A stretch of DNA of 22,087 nt from the NCBI GenBank assembly GCA_043801935.1, contig JAZDLO010000227.1, forward strand, positions 1 through 22,087. Reading direction: 5' to 3'. The stretch's first letter is position 1; the number at the start of each line of letters is the position of its first letter. Shown here piece after piece: positions 10,498 to 16,899 of the stretch. The stretch comes from JAZDLO01 sp043801935 (lineage in GTDB: Bacteria > Actinomycetota > Thermoleophilia > RBG-16-64-13). The notes under the pieces were generated by a model. It was not told the DNA's origin and made no database searches. It was given only the letters and a program-made list of their open reading frames with translations. Position numbers and translations under genes: made by a program.

Positions 10498-11368
10498 CTT
10501 CTTTCTCAAAGAGGCCTTTGGTTCGCTCAAGCGCAACTACTTCATGACCATCGCCGCTTTGGTGACGGTGTTCCTGTCGATCGTGGTTCTGGGCGGAGTT
10601 TTGGTGTTCGTCTACACCACCGATGCTCTTTTGAAGGAAGTGGAGCAGAAGGTCGAGATCACGGTCTATTTGAAGACCGACCCCGACCCATCGGCGAGCG
10701 ACATCGAGGCCATGCAGACCGAGATCATGAGCTGGCCCGAGGTCAAGAGCTCGGTGTTCGTGAGCAAGACGGATGCCCTCGAGCGGCTCAAGGAGGACTT
10801 CAAAGACAATCCTGAGATCCTCGACAACCTCACCAGTAACCCGCTGCCGGCCTCCTTTGAGATAGCGCTCGATGATCCCCAGATGGTGGATACCGTAGCA
10901 GCACGCTTCGATGGCGATCCCATCGTGGACGAGGTCAACTACGGCAAGGAGATCGCCGACAAGCTGTTCAGCTTCACCTCTCAGGCGCGTAACTTCATGG
11001 TCATCTTCATTGTGCTCCTAGGGATCGTGGCCATCCTCCTCATCTCCAACACCATCCGCCTCTCCATCTTCGCTCGCAAACGCGAGGTGGAGATCATGAA
11101 GCTGGTGGGGGCCACCAACTGGTTCATCCGCTGGCCTTTCGTCATCGAAGGGGTGACGGTCGGGTTCTTCGGGGCTCTGGCCGCGACGGTAGTGGTGCTG
11201 GTCTTGAACAGTTTCCTGGTAGAGAGGATCAGGGAGAGCCTGCCCTTCATGGCCGTGCCGCTCGATGCAGTGCCCTATGTCCTGGTCACCATCGTCCTGC
11301 TCGCGGTGGGCGTGGTGATCGGCGCCGCCGGCTCCGGCATCGGTTTGCGACGTTTTCTCAAAGTCTGA
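10484..11368 (+). CDS. ftsX: Cell division permease-like protein FtsX
   Basis: Membrane partner of FtsE that passes its ATPase cycle to an outside hydrolase. The 294-residue protein has the FtsX layout: short cytosolic N-terminus with F-F-L-K-E-A-F-G-S-L-K-R-N, a first membrane helix at about 21-45, a large extracellular loop at about 46-165, and three further helices near 171-190, 222-243 and 264-287. The R-K-R-E-V-E-I-M-K-L-V-G-A-T coupling segment follows the second helix, where FtsE docks. The ATG lies inside the end of ftsE, implying coupled translation and matched amounts of the two subunits. Confidence 0.96.
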   Translation: MGRISFFLKEAFGSLKRNYFMTIAALVTVFLSIVVLGGVLVFVYTTDALLKEVEQKVEITVYLKTDPDPSASDIEAMQTEIMSWPEVKSSVFVSKTDALERLKEDFKDNPEILDNLTSNPLPASFEIALDDPQMVDTVAARFDGDPIVDEVNYGKEIADKLFSFTSQARNFMVIFIVLLGIVAILLISNTIRLSIFARKREVEIMKLVGATNWFIRWPFVIEGVTVGFFGALAATVVVLVLNSFLVERIRESLPFMAVPLDAVPYVLVTIVLLAVGVVIGAAGSGIGLRRFLKV

Positions 11369-11400
11369 GGCAAAGGTCATCCCGGCTGGGGGCTCGTCCC

Positions 11401-12681
11401 ATGGCTGTGCACACGCATCGCGTACATAGTTGGTCCAGGCTGGTGCAGAGGGGGGCGGCGGTCGCGGTCCTTACTGCTGTCCTGGTCGCGCTCCCGTTCT
11501 CGCTGTCTCCGACCGGCCTCTCGAAGCACGGACAGGCCTTGGCCGTCTCCAGAAGCGAGCTCAACGAGAAGCTTGAGGACACACGGGTCCAGATCCAGAA
11601 GCTACGAACCAAGATGGCCGAGGCGGAGAAGGCCAGGAAGGCCGCTCTCGGCGACATCGTCGCTCTCGACCAGAGCATCGAGGGGCTTGAGAAGGAACTG
11701 CGGATCGCCACCGGCGCGCGAGACGCCGCTGCCGAGAAGCTCGCGGCCCTGCGTAATCAGCTGGACCAGGTAAGCGTGGAACTCGCCCGCAAGCGCGCGC
11801 AACTCGGACAGACCGAGCGTGACCTGCAGACCCAGCAAGAGGTCTTCAACACCCGGGTGGCCAACGTCTACAAGTCGGGCGGACGCCTGATCTATCTGGA
11901 GGCCCTCCTCGAACCGAGCTCACTCTCGCAATTCGTGGGCCGCATCGATCTCCTCTCGGTCGTCGTGGGCCAGGACAACACGATCCTTGGCCAGATCAAG
12001 GACCTCAAGACCCAGGTGGTGGCGCAGAGGCAGGCGCTGGAGGAGGAACGGACCCGGGTGGCCGCCCTCGAGCAGGATCAACGTGCGCTGACCAAGGAGC
12101 TGCAGGCTCGTGCCGACAAACGGCAGGCCTCGTTGGAGCGGCTCGAGTCGGCTCGGAAGGCGAAGCAACAGGTGGTGAAGAAGACCGAGAAAGACAAGGC
12201 CGCGTGGGCTAAGCAGGAAGATGCCCTCGTCGCGGAGTCCGATCGGATAGGCAGCATGCTCCGCTCTCTGAGTGTGGGAAGGTCTACCAAGGCCGGCAGC
12301 GGTATCCTCGCTTGGCCGGTCGACGGCAACGTCACGTCTGGATTCGGTTACCGTATCCACCCCATTTTCCACGTGCGCAAGATGCATACCGGTATCGATG
12401 TCTCCGCGGGTATGGGCACGTCGATCCGGGCGGCGTCGGGCGGTACCGTCGTCTCCGCGGGCTGGCGAGGTGGATATGGCAAGTGCGTCGTGATCTCGCA
12501 TGGTGGCGGCTTGGCCACGCTCTACGCTCACCAATCGGAGATCCTCGTGACCGAGGGACAGAGTGTCAAACGGGGAGAGGTCATCGGCAAGGTGGGGAGC
12601 ACCGGGTACTCCACCGGGCCCCATCTGCATTTCGAAGTGCGGGTGAACGGTTCCCCGGTCGATCCGATGGGTTATCTATGA
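11401..12681 (+). CDS. Secreted coiled-coil LytM/M23 peptidoglycan endopeptidase (EnvC-like), probable FtsEX partner
   Basis: Predicted zinc metallopeptidase that cuts peptide cross-links in peptidoglycan. The 426-residue product starts with a basic segment and a hydrophobic signal stretch (about 17-37), with possible cleavage after A-L-A near residue 49. A long charged coiled coil covers roughly 50-285, and the C-terminal LytM domain covers about 300-426. Zinc and catalytic residues are all visible: His329 and Asp333 in H-T-G-I-D, His377 in L-Y-A-H, and His408/His410 in H-L-H-F-E-V. Unlike E. coli EnvC, whose LytM domain is inactive, this one should be active itself. It lies 32 bases after ftsX. 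Coiled-coil hydrolases are the usual FtsEX targets (CwlO, PcsB, RipC), so position and architecture together suggest that role; the interaction is inferred. Confidence 0.9.
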   Translation: MAVHTHRVHSWSRLVQRGAAVAVLTAVLVALPFSLSPTGLSKHGQALAVSRSELNEKLEDTRVQIQKLRTKMAEAEKARKAALGDIVALDQSIEGLEKELRIATGARDAAAEKLAALRNQLDQVSVELARKRAQLGQTERDLQTQQEVFNTRVANVYKSGGRLIYLEALLEPSSLSQFVGRIDLLSVVVGQDNTILGQIKDLKTQVVAQRQALEEERTRVAALEQDQRALTKELQARADKRQASLERLESARKAKQQVVKKTEKDKAAWAKQEDALVAESDRIGSMLRSLSVGRSTKAGSGILAWPVDGNVTSGFGYRIHPIFHVRKMHTGIDVSAGMGTSIRAASGGTVVSAGWRGGYGKCVVISHGGGLATLYAHQSEILVTEGQSVKRGEVIGKVGSTGYSTGPHLHFEVRVNGSPVDPMGYL

Positions 12682-12726
12682 TCGACGGTGCTCGAGAGGA
12701 GCAACCGTCACGGGAGAGAGAGACGT

Positions 12727-14085
12727 ATGCGAAATAGCACGAAGACCCCTCTTCTGATCCTCGCCGGACTGGTTGCGGCCATCCTTCTGGTGTGGGGCGG
12801 TCTGTTACTGGGGCTCAACCCCGGGGTACGTGGCGCCGTGCGCGGGGCCTTGCCTAGCAGTGTCGTCCGCGCAGCCGGGGGAAACGGCGACCTGGGGCAG
12901 GAAATCCTCGACAAGCTGGAATCCACGTATTACATGCAGGTGGACGGCGCTGCCCTTACGGACGACGCGATTCGCGCCATGATCGCTGGGCTGGACGATC
13001 CCTACACCGTCTACATGGATCCCGAGGAATACGACAGCTACCGGGAGCACATCACCGGTTCGTACAGCGGGGTGGGCATGACCGTTGAGATGAAGGATGG
13101 CCTGGTGACGATCGTCGCGACCTTCAAGGGTAGCCCTGCCCAGCAGGCGGGTATCAGGCCCGGGGATATCATCCTGGCCGTTGACGGTCTCTCCACAGAG
13201 GGACAGAACTTGGACGAGGTCGTGGGTAGGATCAAAGGCCTTGAGGAGACCACGGTCTCGCTAACGCTCTACCGGCCGGTCGCTTCCACCACGACGACGA
13301 TTGCTGGGGGGGCCGGTGGCACCGGCTCGACCGTCACCTCCACCAGCCCTACGACTACCACCAGCACTACTACCACCACCGACACCATCGGCGGTGCTAC
13401 TGCCGACGCCTCTCAGCTGCCGCCCGGCGGGGAGACCAAAGACTACACGCTCACCCGTAAGACCATCGTATTACCGGTCGTCGAGAGCGAGGTCCTGACT
13501 ACGGCCGGCAAGAAGGTAGCGCTCATCCGTTTCTTCACCTTCTCCGATGGCTCGGCGGCGGCGCTGCGCGCCGAGGTGCAGCATTCGGTGGAGACCGATG
13601 GAGCCGCCGCCATTATCCTCGACCTGCGCAGCAACACGGGTGGACTACTGAACGAGGCGGTGAGCGTGGCGAGCATCTTCATCCCCGATGGAGTGATAGT
13701 GACCACCGAAGGTCTCCACTCTCCCAAGGAGATCCGTAGCGCCACCGGCCAAGCATTCACCCAGGTGCCGCTGTACGTGCTCACCGATCAGTACACGGCC
13801 AGCGCCTCCGAGATCGTCTCCGGGGCTCTGCAGGACGACAAGCGGGCCACCCTGGTGGGCGAGACCACGTTCGGCAAGGGCTTGGTGCAGACCATCGAGC
13901 CGCTCAGCAATGGGGGAGTGATCAAGGTGACCACCGCCGTCTACTACACTCCCAACGGCCGTGACATCAACAAGACGGGCATCGCCCCCGACGTGGTCGC
14001 CGCGGACGACCCTAACACTGTAGGCGTGGACGAGGCCGTACAGGCGGCGCTCAAGCTGATAAGCGGCCCGATGGCCGCAAACTGA
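12727..14085 (+). CDS. Carboxyl-terminal processing protease, S41 family, with Thr-rich insert
   Basis: Membrane-anchored serine protease of the CtpA/CtpB/Prc family, which trims or degrades exported proteins at their C-termini. The 452-residue protein has one N-terminal membrane helix (about 8-28). A PDZ domain starts near G-V-G-M-T at 114-118 and includes A-G-I-R-P-G-D-I-I-L-A-V-D-G. The S41 core follows, with D-L-R-S-N-T-G-G-L-L, T-A-S359-A-S-E and F-G-K384-G-L-V-Q. The Ser359-Lys384 spacing of 25 matches the Ser-Lys dyad of CtpB. Between PDZ and core (about 187-225) lies a Thr/Ser/Gly tract unlike the family norm. ATG at 12727, preceded by GGGAGAGAGA, is preferred over the upstream GTG at 12688. 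It follows the M23 gene by 45 bases, so it may process a wall hydrolase from the same operon. Confidence 0.92.
   Translation: MRNSTKTPLLILAGLVAAILLVWGGLLLGLNPGVRGAVRGALPSSVVRAAGGNGDLGQEILDKLESTYYMQVDGAALTDDAIRAMIAGLDDPYTVYMDPEEYDSYREHITGSYSGVGMTVEMKDGLVTIVATFKGSPAQQAGIRPGDIILAVDGLSTEGQNLDEVVGRIKGLEETTVSLTLYRPVASTTTTIAGGAGGTGSTVTSTSPTTTTSTTTTTDTIGGATADASQLPPGGETKDYTLTRKTIVLPVVESEVLTTAGKKVALIRFFTFSDGSAAALRAEVQHSVETDGAAAIILDLRSNTGGLLNEAVSVASIFIPDGVIVTTEGLHSPKEIRSATGQAFTQVPLYVLTDQYTASASEIVSGALQDDKRATLVGETTFGKGLVQTIEPLSNGGVIKVTTAVYYTPNGRDINKTGIAPDVVAADDPNTVGVDEAVQAALKLISGPMAAN
13285..13400 (+). repeat. Low-complexity Thr/Ser-coding tract inside the S41 protease gene
   Basis: Runs of ACC, ACT, ACG and AGC codons encode stretches such as T-T-T-T-I and S-P-T-T-T-T-S-T-T-T-T-T-D. 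Codon choice varies, so it is not a pure triplet repeat, but the region may be prone to length change. It could be a flexible or glycosylated linker. Confidence 0.7.
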
Positions 14086-14097
14086 GCGGGTCTCGCG

Positions 14098-14979
14098 GTG
14101 CGCGACTCGCGGGGGATGGGCCAGGCCGGGAACAGGGGCGGCCGGTCGCCGAGGGGACGACCCGGCTTCTGTCCACGGTTCTTCCTGGAGCGTGAGCCGC
14201 AACACTCCGGTGTGCCGGGAGCCGGCGCGGTCCTGGGAAGCGACGTCGTTCTCGGGGCCGAAGATTCGCATCACGCCCTCAAGGTGCTGCGCGTGCGCGA
14301 AGGCGACTGCTGTGAGGTCGTAGCGTCGTCAGGCGACGTATACGCGGCGGTCGTCAGTGCCGCGACCGGCCCGGTTCGTGTCAAGCTTTCCGCTCGCCTT
14401 GACGGCGCCGCTGCCGGCGCCGTCTACCGGACTCAGGTCGGGGTGGTGCAGGCTCTGGCTCGCCCTTCGGTGATGGACTACGTGATCGAGAAAGGTACCG
14501 AGGTGGGAGCCTGCTTCTTCCTGCTCGTCCCGGCCGCGGGCTCTGCACGTTTGAAGGAGGACGCGGCGGCGGAACGGCTGGTGCGCTGGCGGCGCATCGC
14601 TCGCGAGGCGGCCAAGCAAAGCAAGCAAACGGCGCTGCCATGGGTGGACATCGCCGAGTCCGTCGGCGATGGGCTGGACCGCATGGCCGGGAAAGGTTCG
14701 ATGACGGTGATCCTCGAACCGGAGGCGCTCAGCGATCTTCGGTACGTGCTCCGTGCAGCTCTACCCCGACAGGAGGTGTCCGGCGGGCGGACTGTCTCGG
14801 GTCTGCCGTCCGGCGTCTCGCTCTGGGTCGGGCCGGAAAGTGGCTGGACCGAAGCCGAGTTGGAACTGTTCCTGGCGGGGGGCGCCACGACGGCAAGACT
14901 GGGTCAGGCCGTCCTCCGCGCCGAAACCGCGGGACCAGTGGCAGTGGCTGTTGCCCGGTTTGAGCTGGGGGATTGGTAG
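14098..14979 (+). CDS. rsmE: 16S rRNA m3U1498 methyltransferase RsmE
   Basis: SPOUT-class enzyme that methylates N3 of U1498 of 16S rRNA in the assembled small subunit. The 293-residue protein carries the family's P-R-F-F near residue 26, E-K-G-T-E-V-G, R-W-x-R-I-A-R-E-A-A-K-Q-S, and the knotted SAM-binding C-terminus with W-V-G245-P-E-S-G-W-T-E-A-E-L and L-G-Q-A-V-L-R274-A-E-T-A. About 25 Gly/Arg-rich residues precede P-R-F-F, longer than most homologs. GTG at 14098 or ATG at 14116 are the only sensible starts, with no clear choice between them. It starts 12 bases after the protease gene and ends one base before a TATAAT box. Confidence 0.92.
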   Translation: MRDSRGMGQAGNRGGRSPRGRPGFCPRFFLEREPQHSGVPGAGAVLGSDVVLGAEDSHHALKVLRVREGDCCEVVASSGDVYAAVVSAATGPVRVKLSARLDGAAAGAVYRTQVGVVQALARPSVMDYVIEKGTEVGACFFLLVPAAGSARLKEDAAAERLVRWRRIAREAAKQSKQTALPWVDIAESVGDGLDRMAGKGSMTVILEPEALSDLRYVLRAALPRQEVSGGRTVSGLPSGVSLWVGPESGWTEAELELFLAGGATTARLGQAVLRAETAGPVAVAVARFELGDW

Positions 14980-14985
14980 TATAAT
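14980..14985 (+). promoter_or_regulatory. Perfect -10 box (TATAAT) before the HIT gene, probable leaderless promoter
   Basis: TATAAT follows the rsmE stop directly and ends eight bases before ATG at 14994, placing the expected transcription start at or next to the start codon. No Shine-Dalgarno precedes this ATG, as expected for a leaderless mRNA. Possible -35 elements (TTGCCC at 14951, TTGAGC at 14960) are badly spaced. Confidence 0.6.
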
Positions 14986-14993
14986 CAAACCCC

Positions 14994-15335
14994 ATGGAAG
15001 ACTGCATATTCTGTAGGATTGCCAGTGGGGCCGTTCCCAGTGAGATTGTCGCGGAGGATGATGCTTTCGTTGCTTTTCGCGACATCGACCCAAAGGCTGC
15101 TCAGCACGTGCTGGTGGTGCCGCGCGAGCACATCGGATCGCTCAACGATCTGGATCGCTGGCAAGCCTGCGAGGGTCATGCGCTTCTCCAGTTCGTAGTC
15201 CGCACGGCCGCGCAGCTCGGCATCAGCGAGACCGGCTACCGGGTGCTCACGAACGTTGGCTCTGATGGGGGCCAAGAGGTACAGCACCTCCATGTCCATA
15301 TTCTCGGTGGGGAAGGCCTGGGTGATTTTTGGTGA
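14994..15335 (+). CDS. HIT-family protein (HinT-like purine nucleoside phosphoramidase or nucleotide hydrolase)
   Basis: Small cytosolic protein predicted to hydrolyse AMP-linked substrates such as adenosine phosphoramidates. The 113 residues start M-E-D-C-I-F-C-R-I, contain the conserved I-D-P-K-A-A-Q-H-V-L-V-V-P-R-E-H-I and end with the histidine triad H98-L-H-V-H102-I-L-G-G and a terminal Trp. Length and the D-C-I-F-C start match the HinT subgroup; Cys positions at the N-terminus may bind zinc in some members. It appears to have its own promoter, but its stop overlaps the GTG of the next gene (GTGA), so it likely heads the operon through ybeY and beyond. Confidence 0.92.
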   Translation: MEDCIFCRIASGAVPSEIVAEDDAFVAFRDIDPKAAQHVLVVPREHIGSLNDLDRWQACEGHALLQFVVRTAAQLGISETGYRVLTNVGSDGGQEVQHLHVHILGGEGLGDFW

Positions 15336-15778
15336 GCATGCTGTCTGACCTCCAAGAGTCGGTCAGGGTAGCTCTGAAGGCCGGGGACAAGGAGCGGGTT
15401 ACGGCACTACGCATGCTGGTATGTGAGTTGCAGAAAGAAGGCAAGCAGGCCCGGCAGGAGCTTGACGAGACCGCCGAGCTTCTGGTTCTGCGCCGCGAAC
15501 TCAAGCGCCGCGAGGAATCGATCGAGGCTTTTAGGGCCGGTGGTCGTGAGGACCTGGCCTCTCACGAGGAGTATGCGGCCCATATCGTCGAAGATCTGCT
15601 GCCCACCCAGATGGACGAGGCGGAGTTGTCCGGCCTCATCGATCGCGTCGTCGCCGAGACCGACGCGTCCTCTGTGAGGGACATGGGCAAGGTCATGGCA
15701 GCCGTCATGGGCCAAGGTGGGGTCCGGGTCGACGGCAAGCTGGCGTCGCGCCTGGTCAAGGAGCGTCTATCCGCGTGA
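15332..15778 (+). CDS. YqeY/GatB-like protein
   Basis: A 148-residue all-helical protein of the YqeY family, related to the tail domain of GatB and able in principle to interact with tRNA; its exact role is unknown. Family features are A-L-K-A-G-D-K-E-R-V-T-A-L-R-M-L near the start, R-R-E-L-K-R-R-E-E-S-I-E-A-F-R-A-G-G-R, L-P-T-Q-M-D-E-A-E-L and M-G-K-V-M-A-A-V-M. GTG at 15332 gives an N-terminus that aligns with the family's M-S-L-L-E-R-L-Q; TTG 15329 and ATG 15338 are alternatives. Both ends overlap neighbours in GTGA junctions. In many bacteria YqeY follows rpsU, but no rpsU is here. Confidence 0.9.
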   Translation: MSMLSDLQESVRVALKAGDKERVTALRMLVCELQKEGKQARQELDETAELLVLRRELKRREESIEAFRAGGREDLASHEEYAAHIVEDLLPTQMDEAELSGLIDRVVAETDASSVRDMGKVMAAVMGQGGVRVDGKLASRLVKERLSA

Positions 15779-16884
15779 AACGAGTTCGAGGGACCTCGGC
15801 GGGGGTTGCGGACGGCTATGGGGGGAGGGGCGCCTTGGGCACAGAAGGCTCCACCAAGCAGATCGACCTTGACAATCGTGTGGCCGCCCTGTTCGTCGGT
15901 GAGCACGACACTCATCTGCGCGCCCTGGAAGACCTGCTCCAGTGTGATATCAGCCTACGTGGGAACCAGCTCACGTTGGACGGAGCCGCCGCCGAGGTGG
16001 AGCGGGGAGAGGCTCTGGTCGAGGAGCTGCTGACCCTGTTGCGCTCGGGCCAAGGCCTGGACCGATCTACTCTCGAGCTGGCCGCCTCGCTCAGCTCGGG
16101 CCATCGCGACTGGGCAAAGGACTTGGGGAATATCGTTGGTGACGTCATCCTGGAGCACCGCGGACGGCGCATCCGGCCCAAGACCGTCAACCAGAAGGCC
16201 TACGTCGACGCCATCCGGAACAACACCATCACATTTGGCATTGGACCGGCCGGGACCGGCAAGACCTATCTGGCGATGGCTATGGCTACCTCGGCGCTGC
16301 TGTCCGGTGCGGTGGCTCGTATCATCCTTACCCGTCCGGCCGTGGAGGCGGGAGAGAAGCTCGGCTTCCTGCCCGGGGGGTTCATGGAAAAGGTCGATCC
16401 CTACTTGCGACCTCTGTTCGACGCCCTGTACGACATGATGGACACCGACCGGCTCACCGAGCACCTGCAGCGGGGCACCATCGAGGTTGCTCCGCTCGCC
16501 TATATGAGGGGCCGCACGCTCAACGATTCGCTGATCATCCTGGATGAGGCTCAGAACACGAGTCCCGAGCAGATGAAGATGTTCCTTACCCGTCTGGGTT
16601 TCGGGGCTAAGATGATCGTCACCGGTGACATCACCCAGATCGATCTTCCTCGGGGCCAGCACTCCGGCTTGGTCAACGTGCGCGCGGTGCTCACCAGCAT
16701 CCCAGACATCTCGTTCGTGTTCTTCGACAGCCAGGATGTGGCCCGCCACAAGCTTGTGCAAGACATCGTGTCCGCGTACAAGCAATATGGCGAAGAACAT
16801 CAGCCTGCCCGCAAGGCGACGTCTCACGGGCCAGGAAAGCGGCGTCATAGCGGCCGGGGGAGTGCCGCAGCGGCCGACTCGTAA
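15775..16884 (+). CDS. phoH: PhoH-family ATPase
   Basis: Cytosolic P-loop ATPase of the PhoH/PhoL type, linked to RNA metabolism and usually encoded beside ybeY. The 369-residue protein has an N-terminal KH-like region (about 30-120), Walker A G157-P-A-G-T-G-K-T, and Walker B L-I-I-L-D257-E258-A-Q-N-T. It also has conserved T-R-P-A-V-E-A-G-E-K-L-G-F-L-P-G, T-G-D-I-T-Q-I-D-L-P and S-G-L. The C-terminal 35 residues are basic and low in complexity. GTG at 15775 overlaps the yqeY stop; an in-frame TTG at 15835 would remove 20 Gly-rich residues and cannot be excluded. The gene is followed after 15 bases by the 7TM-HD gene, the same order as in Bacillus. Confidence 0.93.
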   Translation: MKRVRGTSAGVADGYGGRGALGTEGSTKQIDLDNRVAALFVGEHDTHLRALEDLLQCDISLRGNQLTLDGAAAEVERGEALVEELLTLLRSGQGLDRSTLELAASLSSGHRDWAKDLGNIVGDVILEHRGRRIRPKTVNQKAYVDAIRNNTITFGIGPAGTGKTYLAMAMATSALLSGAVARIILTRPAVEAGEKLGFLPGGFMEKVDPYLRPLFDALYDMMDTDRLTEHLQRGTIEVAPLAYMRGRTLNDSLIILDEAQNTSPEQMKMFLTRLGFGAKMIVTGDITQIDLPRGQHSGLVNVRAVLTSIPDISFVFFDSQDVARHKLVQDIVSAYKQYGEEHQPARKATSHGPGKRRHSGRGSAAAADS

Positions 16885-16899
16885 GCGCCGCCCACAGCT

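Noticed and set aside
13321..13390. Thr-codon run considered as a DNA repeat array or CRISPR-like element
   Set aside because: There is no regular repeat-spacer pattern; it is explained by in-frame Thr/Ser codons within the protease gene.
15955..16848. Open frame of 297 codons on the - strand opposite phoH
   Set aside because: Fully covered by phoH with intact Walker motifs; no ribosome site or homology.
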